Assembly: GCA_034412795.1 (NCBI GenBank)
Contig: DAOUMD010000283.1
Span: 1 to 64,000, forward strand
Length of the DNA: 64,000 bases
Direction of reading: 5' to 3'
Source of the DNA: JAUVPY01 sp034412795
Lineage (GTDB): Bacteria; Chloroflexota; Anaerolineae; 4572-78; NAK82
Shown in pieces: positions 42,653-49,924 of this stretch. A model generated the notes under the pieces. It saw nothing but the letters and a program-made list of their open reading frames with translations, had not been told where the DNA came from and searched no databases. Both the position numbers and the translations under genes were made by a program. Position 1 is the first letter of the stretch, and each line of letters opens with the position of its first letter.

Positions 42653-42982
42653 TTAACCTTCACCCACCGCCTCAGCGGTACTATCCGCCTCTGGCAATGG
42701 GATCGAGCGCAGTAAAGATCGGTAGGGAAGGGCGTTACCTACCTCAGGTAAAGGTGTGCCCCCTTCATACACCTGCATGGCTCCTTCGGGTGTGGGGGCC
42801 AGCCAATCGTGGCCGTGCTCTTCCACGTAACCGGCGCGATTCCGCATCTGGTTTTCGACGATGGCGTGGGCCACGATGAGGCCGTCTCGCTCAGTGTCCA
42901 CAACAAACGGGCAGTAGCCGGTCACTTCGTCTGTGCCCGAACGTTTCATGGGCAGGGGTACTACCTGGTATCTATCGCTCAT
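42653..42982 (-). CDS. First gene of the Ubl cassette, hypothetical (109 aa)
   Basis: 109 residues from ATG 42982 with AGGAGG upstream. YQVVPLPMKRSGTDEVTGYCPFVVDTE, then DGLIVAHAIVENQMRNRAGY. The last codons run over a hairpin+ACTATC signal (DSTAEAV). It begins about 70 bases from the divergent 43051 gene. No family recognised. Confidence 0.6.
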   Translation of the reverse strand: MSDRYQVVPLPMKRSGTDEVTGYCPFVVDTERDGLIVAHAIVENQMRNRAGYVEEHGHDWLAPTPEGAMQVYEGGTPLPEVGNALPYRSLLRSIPLPEADSTAEAVGEG

Positions 42983-42991
42983 GGCGCCTCC

Positions 42992-43019
42992 TTGATTTTT
43001 CAAAAAACTGTGGTATAAT
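42992..43019 (+). promoter_or_regulatory. Promoter of the HTH gene at 43051
   Basis: TTGATT (42992-42997), 16-base spacer, TATAAT (43014-43019) with CTGTGG before it. The palindrome TAATAGTATTA overlaps the -10 and may be an operator shared with the leftward cassette. Confidence 0.6.
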
Positions 43020-43050
43020 AGTATTACATATGGTTAGGAGAATTACCACA

Positions 43051-43656
43051 ATGACCCAAGAACTGGCAATTGCTGATTTTGAAATCACGTCACTCGCTCT
43101 TCAGTACTGTGGCTTGGAGCCCACCACGCAGCTCACCATTGCCGAAAAGAATCAGGTGGCTGACGCCGAGAAGTACATTCGGCTGTACTTGATGCGCACC
43201 GATCTCGACACGCGTTGGACCAACGCCCAACAGGCGGCGGCTCTGGGCTGCTCGGTGGCGACGGTCAAGCGCTGGGCATCGGGTGATGAGTTCCAGAAGA
43301 TCGTTACCTTTATGGCGCCTCCCAGCCGATCACCGGTGGTGGACACGGCCAAGGAGTACTTGCAGAATGAACTCCTGCCTCTCTCCCTTCGAGAAGCGCA
43401 CGCGCTACTATCCGACCCGGAGACGCGTGCTTCCACGAAAGCCAACCTGATCAAAGAGATTTGGAAGGCCGGCATGGCCAATACGGAAGAGGGTAACTTC
43501 GACACGCAGCGTCGGGATGCCATGACGTGGCTCAGGGAGCAGGGTGTCTCGGTGGGGCAGATCAACGTGATGATCCAGAACAACCAGCTCGCGCCGGCTG
43601 AGTACATGGAGAAACTTCAGGAGGCGTTGCCGGTAGAGGGGGAAGTCGTCGATTAG
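43051..43656 (+). CDS. Helix-turn-helix protein, terminase-small-subunit-like
   Basis: 201 residues from ATG 43051, ten bases after TTAGGAG; an ATG at 43030 lies only about four bases after the expected transcript start. A helix-turn-helix is seen in TNAQQAAALGCSVATVKRWASG. Then come helical segments (EYLQNELLPLSLREAHALL; TKANLIKEIWKAG). The general form is that of phage terminase small subunits or regulators, and I cannot separate these. It is one of few plus-strand genes in this zone and shares a control region with the Ubl cassette. Confidence 0.6.
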   Translation: MTQELAIADFEITSLALQYCGLEPTTQLTIAEKNQVADAEKYIRLYLMRTDLDTRWTNAQQAAALGCSVATVKRWASGDEFQKIVTFMAPPSRSPVVDTAKEYLQNELLPLSLREAHALLSDPETRASTKANLIKEIWKAGMANTEEGNFDTQRRDAMTWLREQGVSVGQINVMIQNNQLAPAEYMEKLQEALPVEGEVVD

Positions 43657-43871
43657 ACGTGGAAGACTATTTCCTCCACGCTCTCAAAATCCAGGCCGGC
43701 CAGGTACGATTCTAGTGCTTGGGCGCGTTGCAGCGGGGTCATGTCTGACCAGTTGCGATGCCGTGGTATCACCTCGCGCAAGATGTCTACTTGCGCGAGG
43801 TTGCGTTCCTGGGGATCGTGCATGATGTGATAGAGTTCTTGCTCCCCGTGGTAGATGGTGTAGATATTCAT
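43653..43871 (-). CDS. Small hypothetical protein (72 aa)
   Basis: 72 residues. The start overlaps the preceding stop (ATGA); the end overlaps the end of the HTH gene by four bases. MNIYTIYHGEQELYHIMHD, then TPLQRAQALESYLAGLDFESVEEI. Unknown. Confidence 0.55.
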   Translation of the reverse strand: MNIYTIYHGEQELYHIMHDPQERNLAQVDILREVIPRHRNWSDMTPLQRAQALESYLAGLDFESVEEIVFHV

Positions 43872-44284
43872 ATCTCACCCAGCCCTTGCCTGTGCAACAC
43901 TCCCAGGAACTCATTGCCATCTTCCACCAGGTCCCAATTCTCGATGCCGGTCCAGGTGCGAAGCACATCCCCTTTTGGGCCTACCAGCAGGAGAGTGTGA
44001 GTCCCCTCCTCGTGCTGAGCTTGCTTCAGGGCCTCGACGATTTGCTGGATCGCCCAGCCTTCGTCAGGTAATCCCTGTCGAAACCACATGCGTTCGTAGA
44101 GTTTCTGTAGAAGTTGCTCCGCTATTTGCTTGTGGTTCTGCCCGTCGGCCCGAATCGCGGCTGCGATTACCCGGTCGCGTAAGGCGAGGAGAGCTTCGTC
44201 ACCACCTTCGTAGTGTCCCCGCGTGCCGGTCACGTGGTCCTGGATCACGGCAGCTATAGTTTTGAGGTCGTTAGAGCTGAGCAT
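43868..44284 (-). CDS. Hypothetical protein (138 aa)
   Basis: 138 residues; the second of two adjacent ATG codons has the better distance from AAAGGAG. Helical first part (TIAAVIQDHV, AIRADGQNHKQIAEQLLQKLY), then a beta segment TLLLVGPKGDVLRTWTG. Unknown function. Confidence 0.55.
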   Translation of the reverse strand: MLSSNDLKTIAAVIQDHVTGTRGHYEGGDEALLALRDRVIAAAIRADGQNHKQIAEQLLQKLYERMWFRQGLPDEGWAIQQIVEALKQAQHEEGTHTLLLVGPKGDVLRTWTGIENWDLVEDGNEFLGVLHRQGLGEI

Positions 44285-44480
44285 CATCTTCTCCTTTCAG
44301 GGCGCACCAGTCACCGCAGGCGACGGTGTATTTCCCCTCAGTGATCGGTGCATTCTCGTAGTCGTAGTCCCAGGTGTTCCAGTTACCCCGGGCCTGATAC
44401 CAGGCGCAAACTACGGCTTGCCTGGGTGGCAGGGTGTAGACCTGCTGCTCGCCGGTGGCCAGGTTGGTGACTTGTGTCAC
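44271..44480 (-). CDS. Conserved small mobile-element protein (69 aa)
   Basis: 69 residues from a GTG start with GGAGGAG upstream. VTQVTNLATGEQQVYTLPP, VVCAWYQARGNWNTWDYD and YTVACGDWCALK form a pattern I know from small proteins of bacterial mobile elements; no role assigned. A longer frame upstream lies within another gene. Confidence 0.7.
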   Translation of the reverse strand: MTQVTNLATGEQQVYTLPPRQAVVCAWYQARGNWNTWDYDYENAPITEGKYTVACGDWCALKGEDDAQL

Positions 44481-44481
44481 G

Positions 44482-44823
44482 CTACTCCTCCAGTTCCGGG
44501 ATCGGGCAGCTCTTGCATACGTCGTGCTCTTCGATATGCCGAACCTCTTGCTTCTCGAAGTAGAACGTGCGGCAGGCCGGACACTCAACAGCTTCCTCGA
44601 CGAAGGGGCCGGTGTCGAGTACCTGGGTGTGATCCACGCTCTCGATGTCGGCCTGGATGTCGGGGTGGTCGTTGACGTGATCGGCCAGGTGCTCTTGAGC
44701 AATGGCCTCCAGTGAGTACTCGCCGGAGTGGTCGATGACGTTTTGGTCGATCCACAGCTTGAATCGCACGGTCGCGATGATCTCTACCGTGGCGTTAGTT
44801 TTGATCATCGGTGCGTGGCTCAT
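44482..44823 (-). CDS. Zn-ribbon-like protein (113 aa)
   Basis: 113 residues from ATG 44823 (GGAGG upstream). Beta-rich N-terminus (ATVEIIATVRFKLWIDQ), acidic middle, then CPACRTFYF and CKSCPIPELEE, two CxxC pairs expected to bind zinc. Unknown role. Confidence 0.6.
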   Translation of the reverse strand: MSHAPMIKTNATVEIIATVRFKLWIDQNVIDHSGEYSLEAIAQEHLADHVNDHPDIQADIESVDHTQVLDTGPFVEEAVECPACRTFYFEKQEVRHIEEHDVCKSCPIPELEE

Positions 44824-45145
44824 CGTTTTCCTCCTTATCCCCATTCCACATCCAGGTGATGACGGCTGGGCTAACCAGGGCTTTCACTTCAGCAAGTTCT
44901 CCATTGCGAACAACGTGATAGGCAATGGGGCCAACCCCACCGATGGTGAGTCCGTGTATGTTGGGTGGGGATGCTTCCATGTCGCCCAGTATCTCTTCTG
45001 GCTCTCGACCCAGCAGGTCGATGCTCAACTCGACGACTGCGTGGATACGGTTTATCTGGCGGCAATCGTCGCACAGGGCGCCTCCGCCTTCGGTGAAGTT
45101 GCGGTCGTTAAGCCCGGTCGGGCTGCCGCAGTTGTCACAGTACAT
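44795..45145 (-). CDS. Zn-ribbon-like protein (116 aa)
   Basis: 116 residues with AGGAGG before the ATG. It begins CDNCGSPTG and has CDDC 22 residues later, a Zn ribbon. The C-terminal part is mixed (LLGREPEEILGDMEA). It begins the run of small genes left of the 45538 cargo gene. Confidence 0.6.
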   Translation of the reverse strand: MYCDNCGSPTGLNDRNFTEGGGALCDDCRQINRIHAVVELSIDLLGREPEEILGDMEASPPNIHGLTIGGVGPIAYHVVRNGELAEVKALVSPAVITWMWNGDKEENDEPRTDDQN

Positions 45146-45391
45146 AGTTACCTCCTATTCTTCTCAGGATGGGGTGTGGCTGTCGGTGGTGTGGGAACCT
45201 GATGCTTTGAACTGAACGGCCACACGCTTAACCTTGTGGGACCGCAGGGTGGTTTTATCATAGTCTGGGCAGCGAGTTTTCCACTGTCCTACGTTGGCGG
45301 GCGTGTTGAAGCGTTAGTTATAGCCGCCTAAGGCATGGGTGCATGGGAATTCTGAATGGAAATTGCAGGAAAGGGATGGGATGGGACGCCA

Positions 45392-45421
45392 TTGAAAGCA
45401 AGAGGAAAAATGTGGTATACT
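45392..45421 (+). promoter_or_regulatory. Promoter of the 45538 gene
   Basis: TTGAAA (45392-45397), 18-base spacer, TATACT (45416-45421), with AATGTGG before the -10 as at 37455. The rest of the gap 45146-45537 holds no gene I can support. Confidence 0.65.
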
Positions 45422-45537
45422 ATAAGCAATGATCTCTTAGCGCAGTTGCAGGCTCTTCATGCTAGTTCTTATCGGGTGATTGTTGGTTGCAAAACAGCTA
45501 TGCTGCCCCTGGCTTTGCAGGAAGGAGGTCATCAAGA

Positions 45538-46341
45538 ATGGGCGAAAGCAGTGATAAATCCAGAAGCAGTTTCAAGAATTGGATTGCTGCCATAGGCGGT
45601 GTTTTGGGGCTTTTCCTTACCTTAGTTACAGTGATAAGAATACTCTTTACCTCGACTCAAGATCCACAGACCTTCCGGCGTGTTTCCATCGCTGGCTTCA
45701 TTCTTTATGTTCTGGGCACCCTGGGGGTATTCTTTAAAGCGGAGAATGTGAAGTCGAGTTGGCGCTCAGCAAGTCTTTTTTTGCTTTGCATTGCCACTGC
45801 TGCCTATTTCATGTGGATAGGCACCTGGATCAAGGTATCGCCCGCTGATGATTGGCCACCAGACTTGATCAGCTACTATGACTTTGAAACTGATACTGAC
45901 TTGGAAGGTTGGTCAAAAGGGGTAACGAGATCAAACGAGCACGCCTTTAGTGGTCAGTATGCGCTGAAGGCTACATTGCCCGTTCAAGCGGATCAGGAAA
46001 CAAGAATATCTGTTAGTTGGCAGCATGAGTTCACAGCGGATGTGGTCATCGGGCAAATCTACTGGCCCGCGAATGAAGATGTGAACATCGTCTGGGCACA
46101 AGTCTGTGTTCCACTGGCGAATTGGGACTGCGCTGGTCTCCTTGAAAAGAAAGGTGGGTGGGATACATTTGTCTTGGATTTGTCCGAAATGGAAGTAGGT
46201 GACCCTCCAAGGAAACTGAATGGACTTGTCTTGCCTGGACTCCACTTTCAAGGGCAGTTGCGCGGTACTACGGGCACTGACATTAGCACGATACCGATAT
46301 ATTTCGATACCATTCAGATCTACCGCGACGGAAGAGAATGA
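45538..46341 (+). CDS. Membrane protein with extracellular beta domain (267 aa)
   Basis: 267 residues from ATG 45538, with AAGGAGGT upstream. Three membrane helices are likely (about 14-35, 47-66, 79-97). The rest is a beta-sandwich-like domain: LISYYDFETDTDLEGWSKG, then AFSGQYALKATLPV, VIGQIYWPANED and FVLDLSEMEV, like carbohydrate-binding jelly rolls. The base composition is more AT-rich than the small genes around it. It has its own promoter and terminator, so it looks like inserted cargo. Unknown role. Confidence 0.7.
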   Translation: MGESSDKSRSSFKNWIAAIGGVLGLFLTLVTVIRILFTSTQDPQTFRRVSIAGFILYVLGTLGVFFKAENVKSSWRSASLFLLCIATAAYFMWIGTWIKVSPADDWPPDLISYYDFETDTDLEGWSKGVTRSNEHAFSGQYALKATLPVQADQETRISVSWQHEFTADVVIGQIYWPANEDVNIVWAQVCVPLANWDCAGLLEKKGGWDTFVLDLSEMEVGDPPRKLNGLVLPGLHFQGQLRGTTGTDISTIPIYFDTIQIYRDGRE

Positions 46342-46389
46342 GAAAACGCTAGATTATGTACGAAGACAATTAAGATGTGCTCGACCAAG

Positions 46390-46421
46390 AAGGTCACACC
46401 CCATTTGAAAGGTGTGACCTT
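46390..46421 (+). terminator. Terminator after the 45538 gene
   Basis: The 11-bp arms AAGGTCACACC and GGTGTGACCTT, 10-nt loop, followed by TTGTATCTCTTG. It lies 48 bases after the stop. Confidence 0.7.
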
Positions 46422-46435
46422 GTATCTCTTGTGAC

Positions 46436-46525
46436 CTACAACCCCGCAGTCGCCTTCCCCACCGCAGTAATGTAAGGCCGCTCCCCATTCGCCCGCACGT
46501 AGATGCAGCGCATTTGAGCCAGCAA
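46436..46525 (-). pseudogene. 3' remnant of a paralogue of the 49925-51334 gene
   Basis: The minus strand reads LLAQMRCIYVRANGERPYIT and AVGKATAGL, then TAG. This matches the last residues of the 469-aa protein (LLAMMRRVYASANGDRPYIA, RVGKVIKTL). No upstream part is left. The seam lies between the 45538 cargo gene and the 46533 gene. Confidence 0.8.
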
Positions 46526-46532
46526 ACCCTAC

Positions 46533-46754
46533 TTACTTCACCCTATCGTCGTCCCCCACGTAGGGATAGAGCTGCATCTCCGTCCAGTCGGTGTGCCTGG
46601 TGATGAAGTCGATGGCGATCTCGCGTATGTCGGCGATGGGCTTGATGTCCCAGGGCAGCGTGCCCGGCTCTTCGCCGATCAGGGCGTGGAGCAGGTCGTA
46701 GATCAGGTTGTCTACGGTGTCTTGTTGTTCGATTTGCTTTTGGGTGAGTGTCAT
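46533..46754 (-). CDS. Small hypothetical protein (73 aa)
   Basis: 73 residues from ATG 46754 (AGAGAGG upstream), overlapping the preceding stop. Helical: DTVDNLIYDLLHALIGEE, DIREIAIDFITRHTD. Unknown. Confidence 0.55.
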   Translation of the reverse strand: MTLTQKQIEQQDTVDNLIYDLLHALIGEEPGTLPWDIKPIADIREIAIDFITRHTDWTEMQLYPYVGDDDRVK

Positions 46755-47086
46755 TTCTCGACCTCTCTTGTATCCAGGATTTGGGCCAGGGCATCGGCTA
46801 CTCGATTGAGCCATAAACCCCAAACTGTCGGATGGCCGTGCTCTTCGTCGAACCGTTTGGCCCAGGCCCGCAAGTGAGTGGGGTAGGTACGTGTACCCCA
46901 GGTGCCCCATACAGCTCGGTACAGATCACGCAGCAGGTTTAACTCCTGTTCCTGCTTGCGCAAATCTGTCTCAGCTCGACTGAGGGCCTTGCCTGCGTCA
47001 CGTAGGGTTCCTGGATCGTCCTCAGCCAGGTCGATGGCCTCACTGAGAACTTCTTGGGCAATACTGAGTGCATCCGGTAAATCCAT
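46751..47086 (-). CDS. Hypothetical helical protein (111 aa)
   Basis: 111 residues, mostly helix (LSIAQEVLSEAIDLAEDD; KALSRAETDLRKQEQELNLL) with TWGTRTYPTHLRAWAKRFDEEH later. Coiled-coil likely. Coupled at both ends. Confidence 0.55.
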   Translation of the reverse strand: MDLPDALSIAQEVLSEAIDLAEDDPGTLRDAGKALSRAETDLRKQEQELNLLRDLYRAVWGTWGTRTYPTHLRAWAKRFDEEHGHPTVWGLWLNRVADALAQILDTREVEK

Positions 47087-47544
47087 CAGTCCGGTTCCTC
47101 CACGATGAATACCGCCAGTTCAGAGTTCTTCCTGATCTGGATGCGCACCATCCGTCCAATCATGCTGATCCCCTTTTGCACGGCGATCCCTTCAGCTTTG
47201 TGAGTCAGGTGCTCGCGCAGTGTCTCGCCGCGCAAGTCGTAATCCAACGTGTCGGCGATCTGGACCACCAGGATGGGCGCGTTCCAGGGCATTGGGGCCG
47301 GCCTGACGCCGGCTATGTCCAGGTAAGCGACGGCTCTTTGCAGGTCGTAGATGAACGGCAGACGATCTGTCTCGTTGTGGTCTGCAAGCCGGTCCTTTTG
47401 GATCTCCAGCTCGTCTATAAACCAGGCCATCAGCTCTTCTGGCGTATGGGGTATGGGCCACCCTGCATCGGTAGCTCGCTGCTTCACGTACTCAATTAGC
47501 TCGTCGCCGATGATGCCCAGGGCTATGGTTGCTGCGAAGCTCAT
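47086..47544 (-). CDS. Hypothetical protein (152 aa)
   Basis: 152 residues, GGAGGTAAC before the ATG. Helical N-terminus (IGDELIEYVKQRATDAGW), then LPFIYDLQRAVAYLDIAG and ILVVQIADTLDYDLRGETL. No recognised domain. Its stop abuts the next start. Confidence 0.55.
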   Translation of the reverse strand: MSFAATIALGIIGDELIEYVKQRATDAGWPIPHTPEELMAWFIDELEIQKDRLADHNETDRLPFIYDLQRAVAYLDIAGVRPAPMPWNAPILVVQIADTLDYDLRGETLREHLTHKAEGIAVQKGISMIGRMVRIQIRKNSELAVFIVEEPD

Positions 47545-47616
47545 AGTGTTACCTCCGTGTTTATTGAGAAGGGGGGCTGACTGTGTTCGCGTACACGTCG
47601 AATGTGAGTATTCAAT

Positions 47617-47895
47617 TCAGCAGCCAGGTTTCCTTATGAGTTCCTGGTTCTCACGTTGGAACGTGAGCTTGTCCTCGATGTGCAGCTTCAGACCAGGCGG
47701 AAGGAGATCAAACTCCACCGGGGTGCCAAGGTGTGGCCCTTCGGCAATACCCTCCAGCCACCAGCTTATGCCGTCAGATTGACCAGGACGCTCTGAAAGG
47801 GCCAGGGCTAACCAGCCGTCCCAGTGGTGCTCGACCAGGACGGTGTACTTGGCTTTGATCGGCTTGTCGGATTCGTAGATGGTTAGGTTGTTCAC
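47617..47895 (-). CDS. Hypothetical protein (92 aa)
   Basis: 92 residues from GTG 47895, which overlaps the preceding stop (GTGA). Beta-rich (LTIYESDKPIKAKYTVLVEHHWDGW). A GGTTC-N2-ACGT-N2-GAAC palindrome lies in its 3' part (TFQREN). Confidence 0.55.
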   Translation of the reverse strand: MNNLTIYESDKPIKAKYTVLVEHHWDGWLALALSERPGQSDGISWWLEGIAEGPHLGTPVEFDLLPPGLKLHIEDKLTFQRENQELIRKPGC

Positions 47896-48245
47896 GTGAC
47901 CCTCTTCGTCAGGGTGATCTTTTCGCAAGCTACCGTTCCGAGTGGGGCCGGGATTATCGGGCCTCTGAAACGATCACCGGCGTGCCAGAAAGCTAAGTAG
48001 CCCAGAGAGTTACCGCCAGATAGCACGCTGACGGGTCTGGCAGCCACGGCCTCAGCCTCCCACACCTGACCGCAATGGTCTTTGGCCCACTGCTTGGCCA
48101 GGTGCAGCCAGTCGAAGGCCAGCAGCGGTGTCCCGTGTGGTCCGATGGTTTCCACACCAGGCTCGTAGGTCACACAATGCTCGCCAGCGGCGAACATACT
48201 TCTCAGTTGTACGCCGTTGTAACGAACTACTTTGTAGACTTTCAT
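47892..48245 (-). CDS. VYKVV-family protein, copy A (117 aa)
   Basis: 117 residues, AGGAGG before the ATG. Starts MKVYKVVRYNGVQL, then CVTYEPGVET, TPLLAFDWLHLAKQW, VWEAEAVAARPV and ends PLGTVACEKITLTKRV. It is one of four tandem paralogues (47892-49884) sharing these positions. Compact alpha/beta fold likely. Related small proteins occur in phages without assigned function. Confidence 0.65.
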   Translation of the reverse strand: MKVYKVVRYNGVQLRSMFAAGEHCVTYEPGVETIGPHGTPLLAFDWLHLAKQWAKDHCGQVWEAEAVAARPVSVLSGGNSLGYLAFWHAGDRFRGPIIPAPLGTVACEKITLTKRVT

Positions 48246-48607
48246 GCGATCCTCCTGGTCAGTTTGATCCGGTCGGCAACTAGGATGTCGCCGGTCACAA
48301 CGGGGTGGGCGTGTATGAATCCTGATTGCCAGTAGAAGGCCATGATGCGTGGGTTGTGGGTGGGCATGGGTATGCCCGCAACGGAATACACATTCTCGGC
48401 CTCACATTCCCACGCTTCGCGGGGATAGTGGGCAAGCGTGTTAAGATACGCCCGTGCCTCTTCCAGGTCGTCGAGGATAAACACCTTCCCGATTTTGGGC
48501 TTGACCCATTGGCCTGACTCGTAAGTCAAGACGAATGATGGGGCCAGGTTGTAGGTCATAAGACTCACCTTCTTGCCGTAACGGATACTCACGACCTTGT
48601 AGTACAT
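48242..48607 (-). CDS. VYKVV-family protein, copy B (121 aa)
   Basis: 121 residues, AGGAG before the ATG. MYYKVVSIRYGKKVSLM, FVLTYESGQW, IGKVFILDDLEEARAYL, WECEAENV, and VTGDILVADRIKLTRRI at the end. Overlaps copy A by ATGA. Function unknown. Confidence 0.65.
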   Translation of the reverse strand: MYYKVVSIRYGKKVSLMTYNLAPSFVLTYESGQWVKPKIGKVFILDDLEEARAYLNTLAHYPREAWECEAENVYSVAGIPMPTHNPRIMAFYWQSGFIHAHPVVTGDILVADRIKLTRRIA

Positions 48608-49017
48608 CAGGCTCTCCTGTATACTCTCTCGATGAGCCTGATGCGATCACAACCCAGCATGATGGTCATTGGAGTGTGGTAGGTTGGGGGCTTGTTCAAA
48701 TCTTGGTAAGCCCAGCCTCTTGCCCACAGATCGCGGATGAGACGTTCGGCCTCATTGCCCTTATGCCACCCCAGGTGGATGGCCGTCTTAACCTCACGTA
48801 CACCTTCCGCTTCCGCCTTCCAGATTTCGACTGACCGGCAAAGAACAACTTCGGTGATCAGGGCCTTGGCATCGTCGAAAGTTTGGTAGGCAAAGAGCTG
48901 ACCAACGGGAGCCTCGACCCAGCGGTCGGTGCGGTACACGACTACCAACGAGTGCGGGAGCGGGGCATAGCTGATTAGCTCACTGCCAACACACTGCACG
49001 AGTTTGTAGACAATCAT
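48607..49017 (-). CDS. VYKVV-family protein, copy C (136 aa)
   Basis: 136 residues from ATG 49017, overlapping the preceding stop. MIVYKLVQCVGSELISY, VVVYRTDRW, VGQLFAYQTFDDAKALI, IWKAEAEGVREV, TIMLGCDRIRLIERV. A longer middle than copies A and B. Function unknown. Confidence 0.65.
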   Translation of the reverse strand: MIVYKLVQCVGSELISYAPLPHSLVVVYRTDRWVEAPVGQLFAYQTFDDAKALITEVVLCRSVEIWKAEAEGVREVKTAIHLGWHKGNEAERLIRDLWARGWAYQDLNKPPTYHTPMTIMLGCDRIRLIERVYRRA

Positions 49018-49403
49018 GCTGCCATCTCCAACTCTTCTACTTCTTCGTAGACAAGCCGTGGTGTGGCGTGTGGTTCGCTGATCCAACGCAGCCGGTGACC
49101 ATCCACTCGATACCAGACGTTGATCGGCAGTGTGGCACGGATTCGCTCGTCCAATTTTGCTTGTTCGTTGCCCAGCCGGCATGACCGGCTTCTGAGGTCG
49201 TGTTCGCGGGCAGCGAGTTCTCCCTTGCGTCGATCAATCGGCATCAGTTCTGACAGGCTCTCAATCTCGTCGGGGTATTGGAGTTCACCGAATTGCTCCT
49301 TGATACGTCCCAACTGGTGGCCAATCTCATCTAACTGTTGAGTCACTTCAATCCAACGCAGGATTGCGGGGCGAAGCTCTTCGTCTGAAAGTTTCTCAGT
49401 CAT
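49014..49403 (-). CDS. Coiled-coil protein (129 aa)
   Basis: 129 residues, AAGGAGG before the ATG. Residues 15-90 are heptad-like helix (WIEVTQQLDEIGHQLGRIKE; RKGELAAREHDLRSR). It sits between VYKVV copies C and D. Unknown. Confidence 0.6.
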   Translation of the reverse strand: MTEKLSDEELRPAILRWIEVTQQLDEIGHQLGRIKEQFGELQYPDEIESLSELMPIDRRKGELAAREHDLRSRSCRLGNEQAKLDERIRATLPINVWYRVDGHRLRWISEPHATPRLVYEEVEELEMAA

Positions 49404-49455
49404 TTGATCCTCCTTAATCTATGATCTAACGGAGACGCGATCACACCCTTGTACA

Positions 49456-49884
49456 TCACTTACCTCGTTCCTTGGGCCACACTTTACGAACAGGCCGGAC
49501 CCATTGACACATGACTGTACCAGCAGGTATGGGATGGCAGGTCCAGTATCGGGGTTCAATCTCACCCTTGTGGAAGCTCACCACACTGGTGATGGAAGTG
49601 GGGTAAGCCAGACACCAATCTGACGGTTCGGTCCTCTCGTCCGGCTTGGCTGCACACCCCCATATCTCAAGGTTGTGCATGCTGTTGTAGCGGATTATGC
49701 CGCTCGCGAAGTCGTGGGCGTGGCTGAACCCCACAAATGGCAGTTCTGCTCTGAACGCATAGAGTGGGGTGCGCTGCACACCGTAGGTGCGTTGACCAGG
49801 TTCGTAAGCAACCTGGGCCGAGTGCCTGGCCCAGACACTTAACATTTGGCCGTCTTTGCGCATGACGACTTTGTAGACTTTCAT
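49456..49884 (-). CDS. VYKVV-family protein, copy D (142 aa)
   Basis: 142 residues, GGAGGTGAAG before the ATG. MKVYKVVMRKDGQMLSV, VAYEPGQRT, TPLYAFRAELPF, LEIWGCAAKPD, and PIPAGTVMCQWVRPVRKV. The most divergent of the four copies. Function unknown. Confidence 0.65.
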   Translation of the reverse strand: MKVYKVVMRKDGQMLSVWARHSAQVAYEPGQRTYGVQRTPLYAFRAELPFVGFSHAHDFASGIIRYNSMHNLEIWGCAAKPDERTEPSDWCLAYPTSITSVVSFHKGEIEPRYWTCHPIPAGTVMCQWVRPVRKVWPKERGK

Positions 49885-49924
49885 GACTTCACCTCCGAAA
49901 GGAGGGAGACTGAGCCCCCTCCCT

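Noticed and set aside
42208..42663. Long Arg-rich minus-strand frame over the Ubl gene
   Set aside because: Off-frame shadow with extreme composition; the Ubl frame has the ribosome site and a beta-grasp pattern.
43391..43412. AGCGC-AC-GCGCT-ACTATC inside the 43051 gene
   Set aside because: It fits the hairpin+ACTATC form but lies mid-gene in a plus-strand gene; I could not separate it from chance and left it out of the count.
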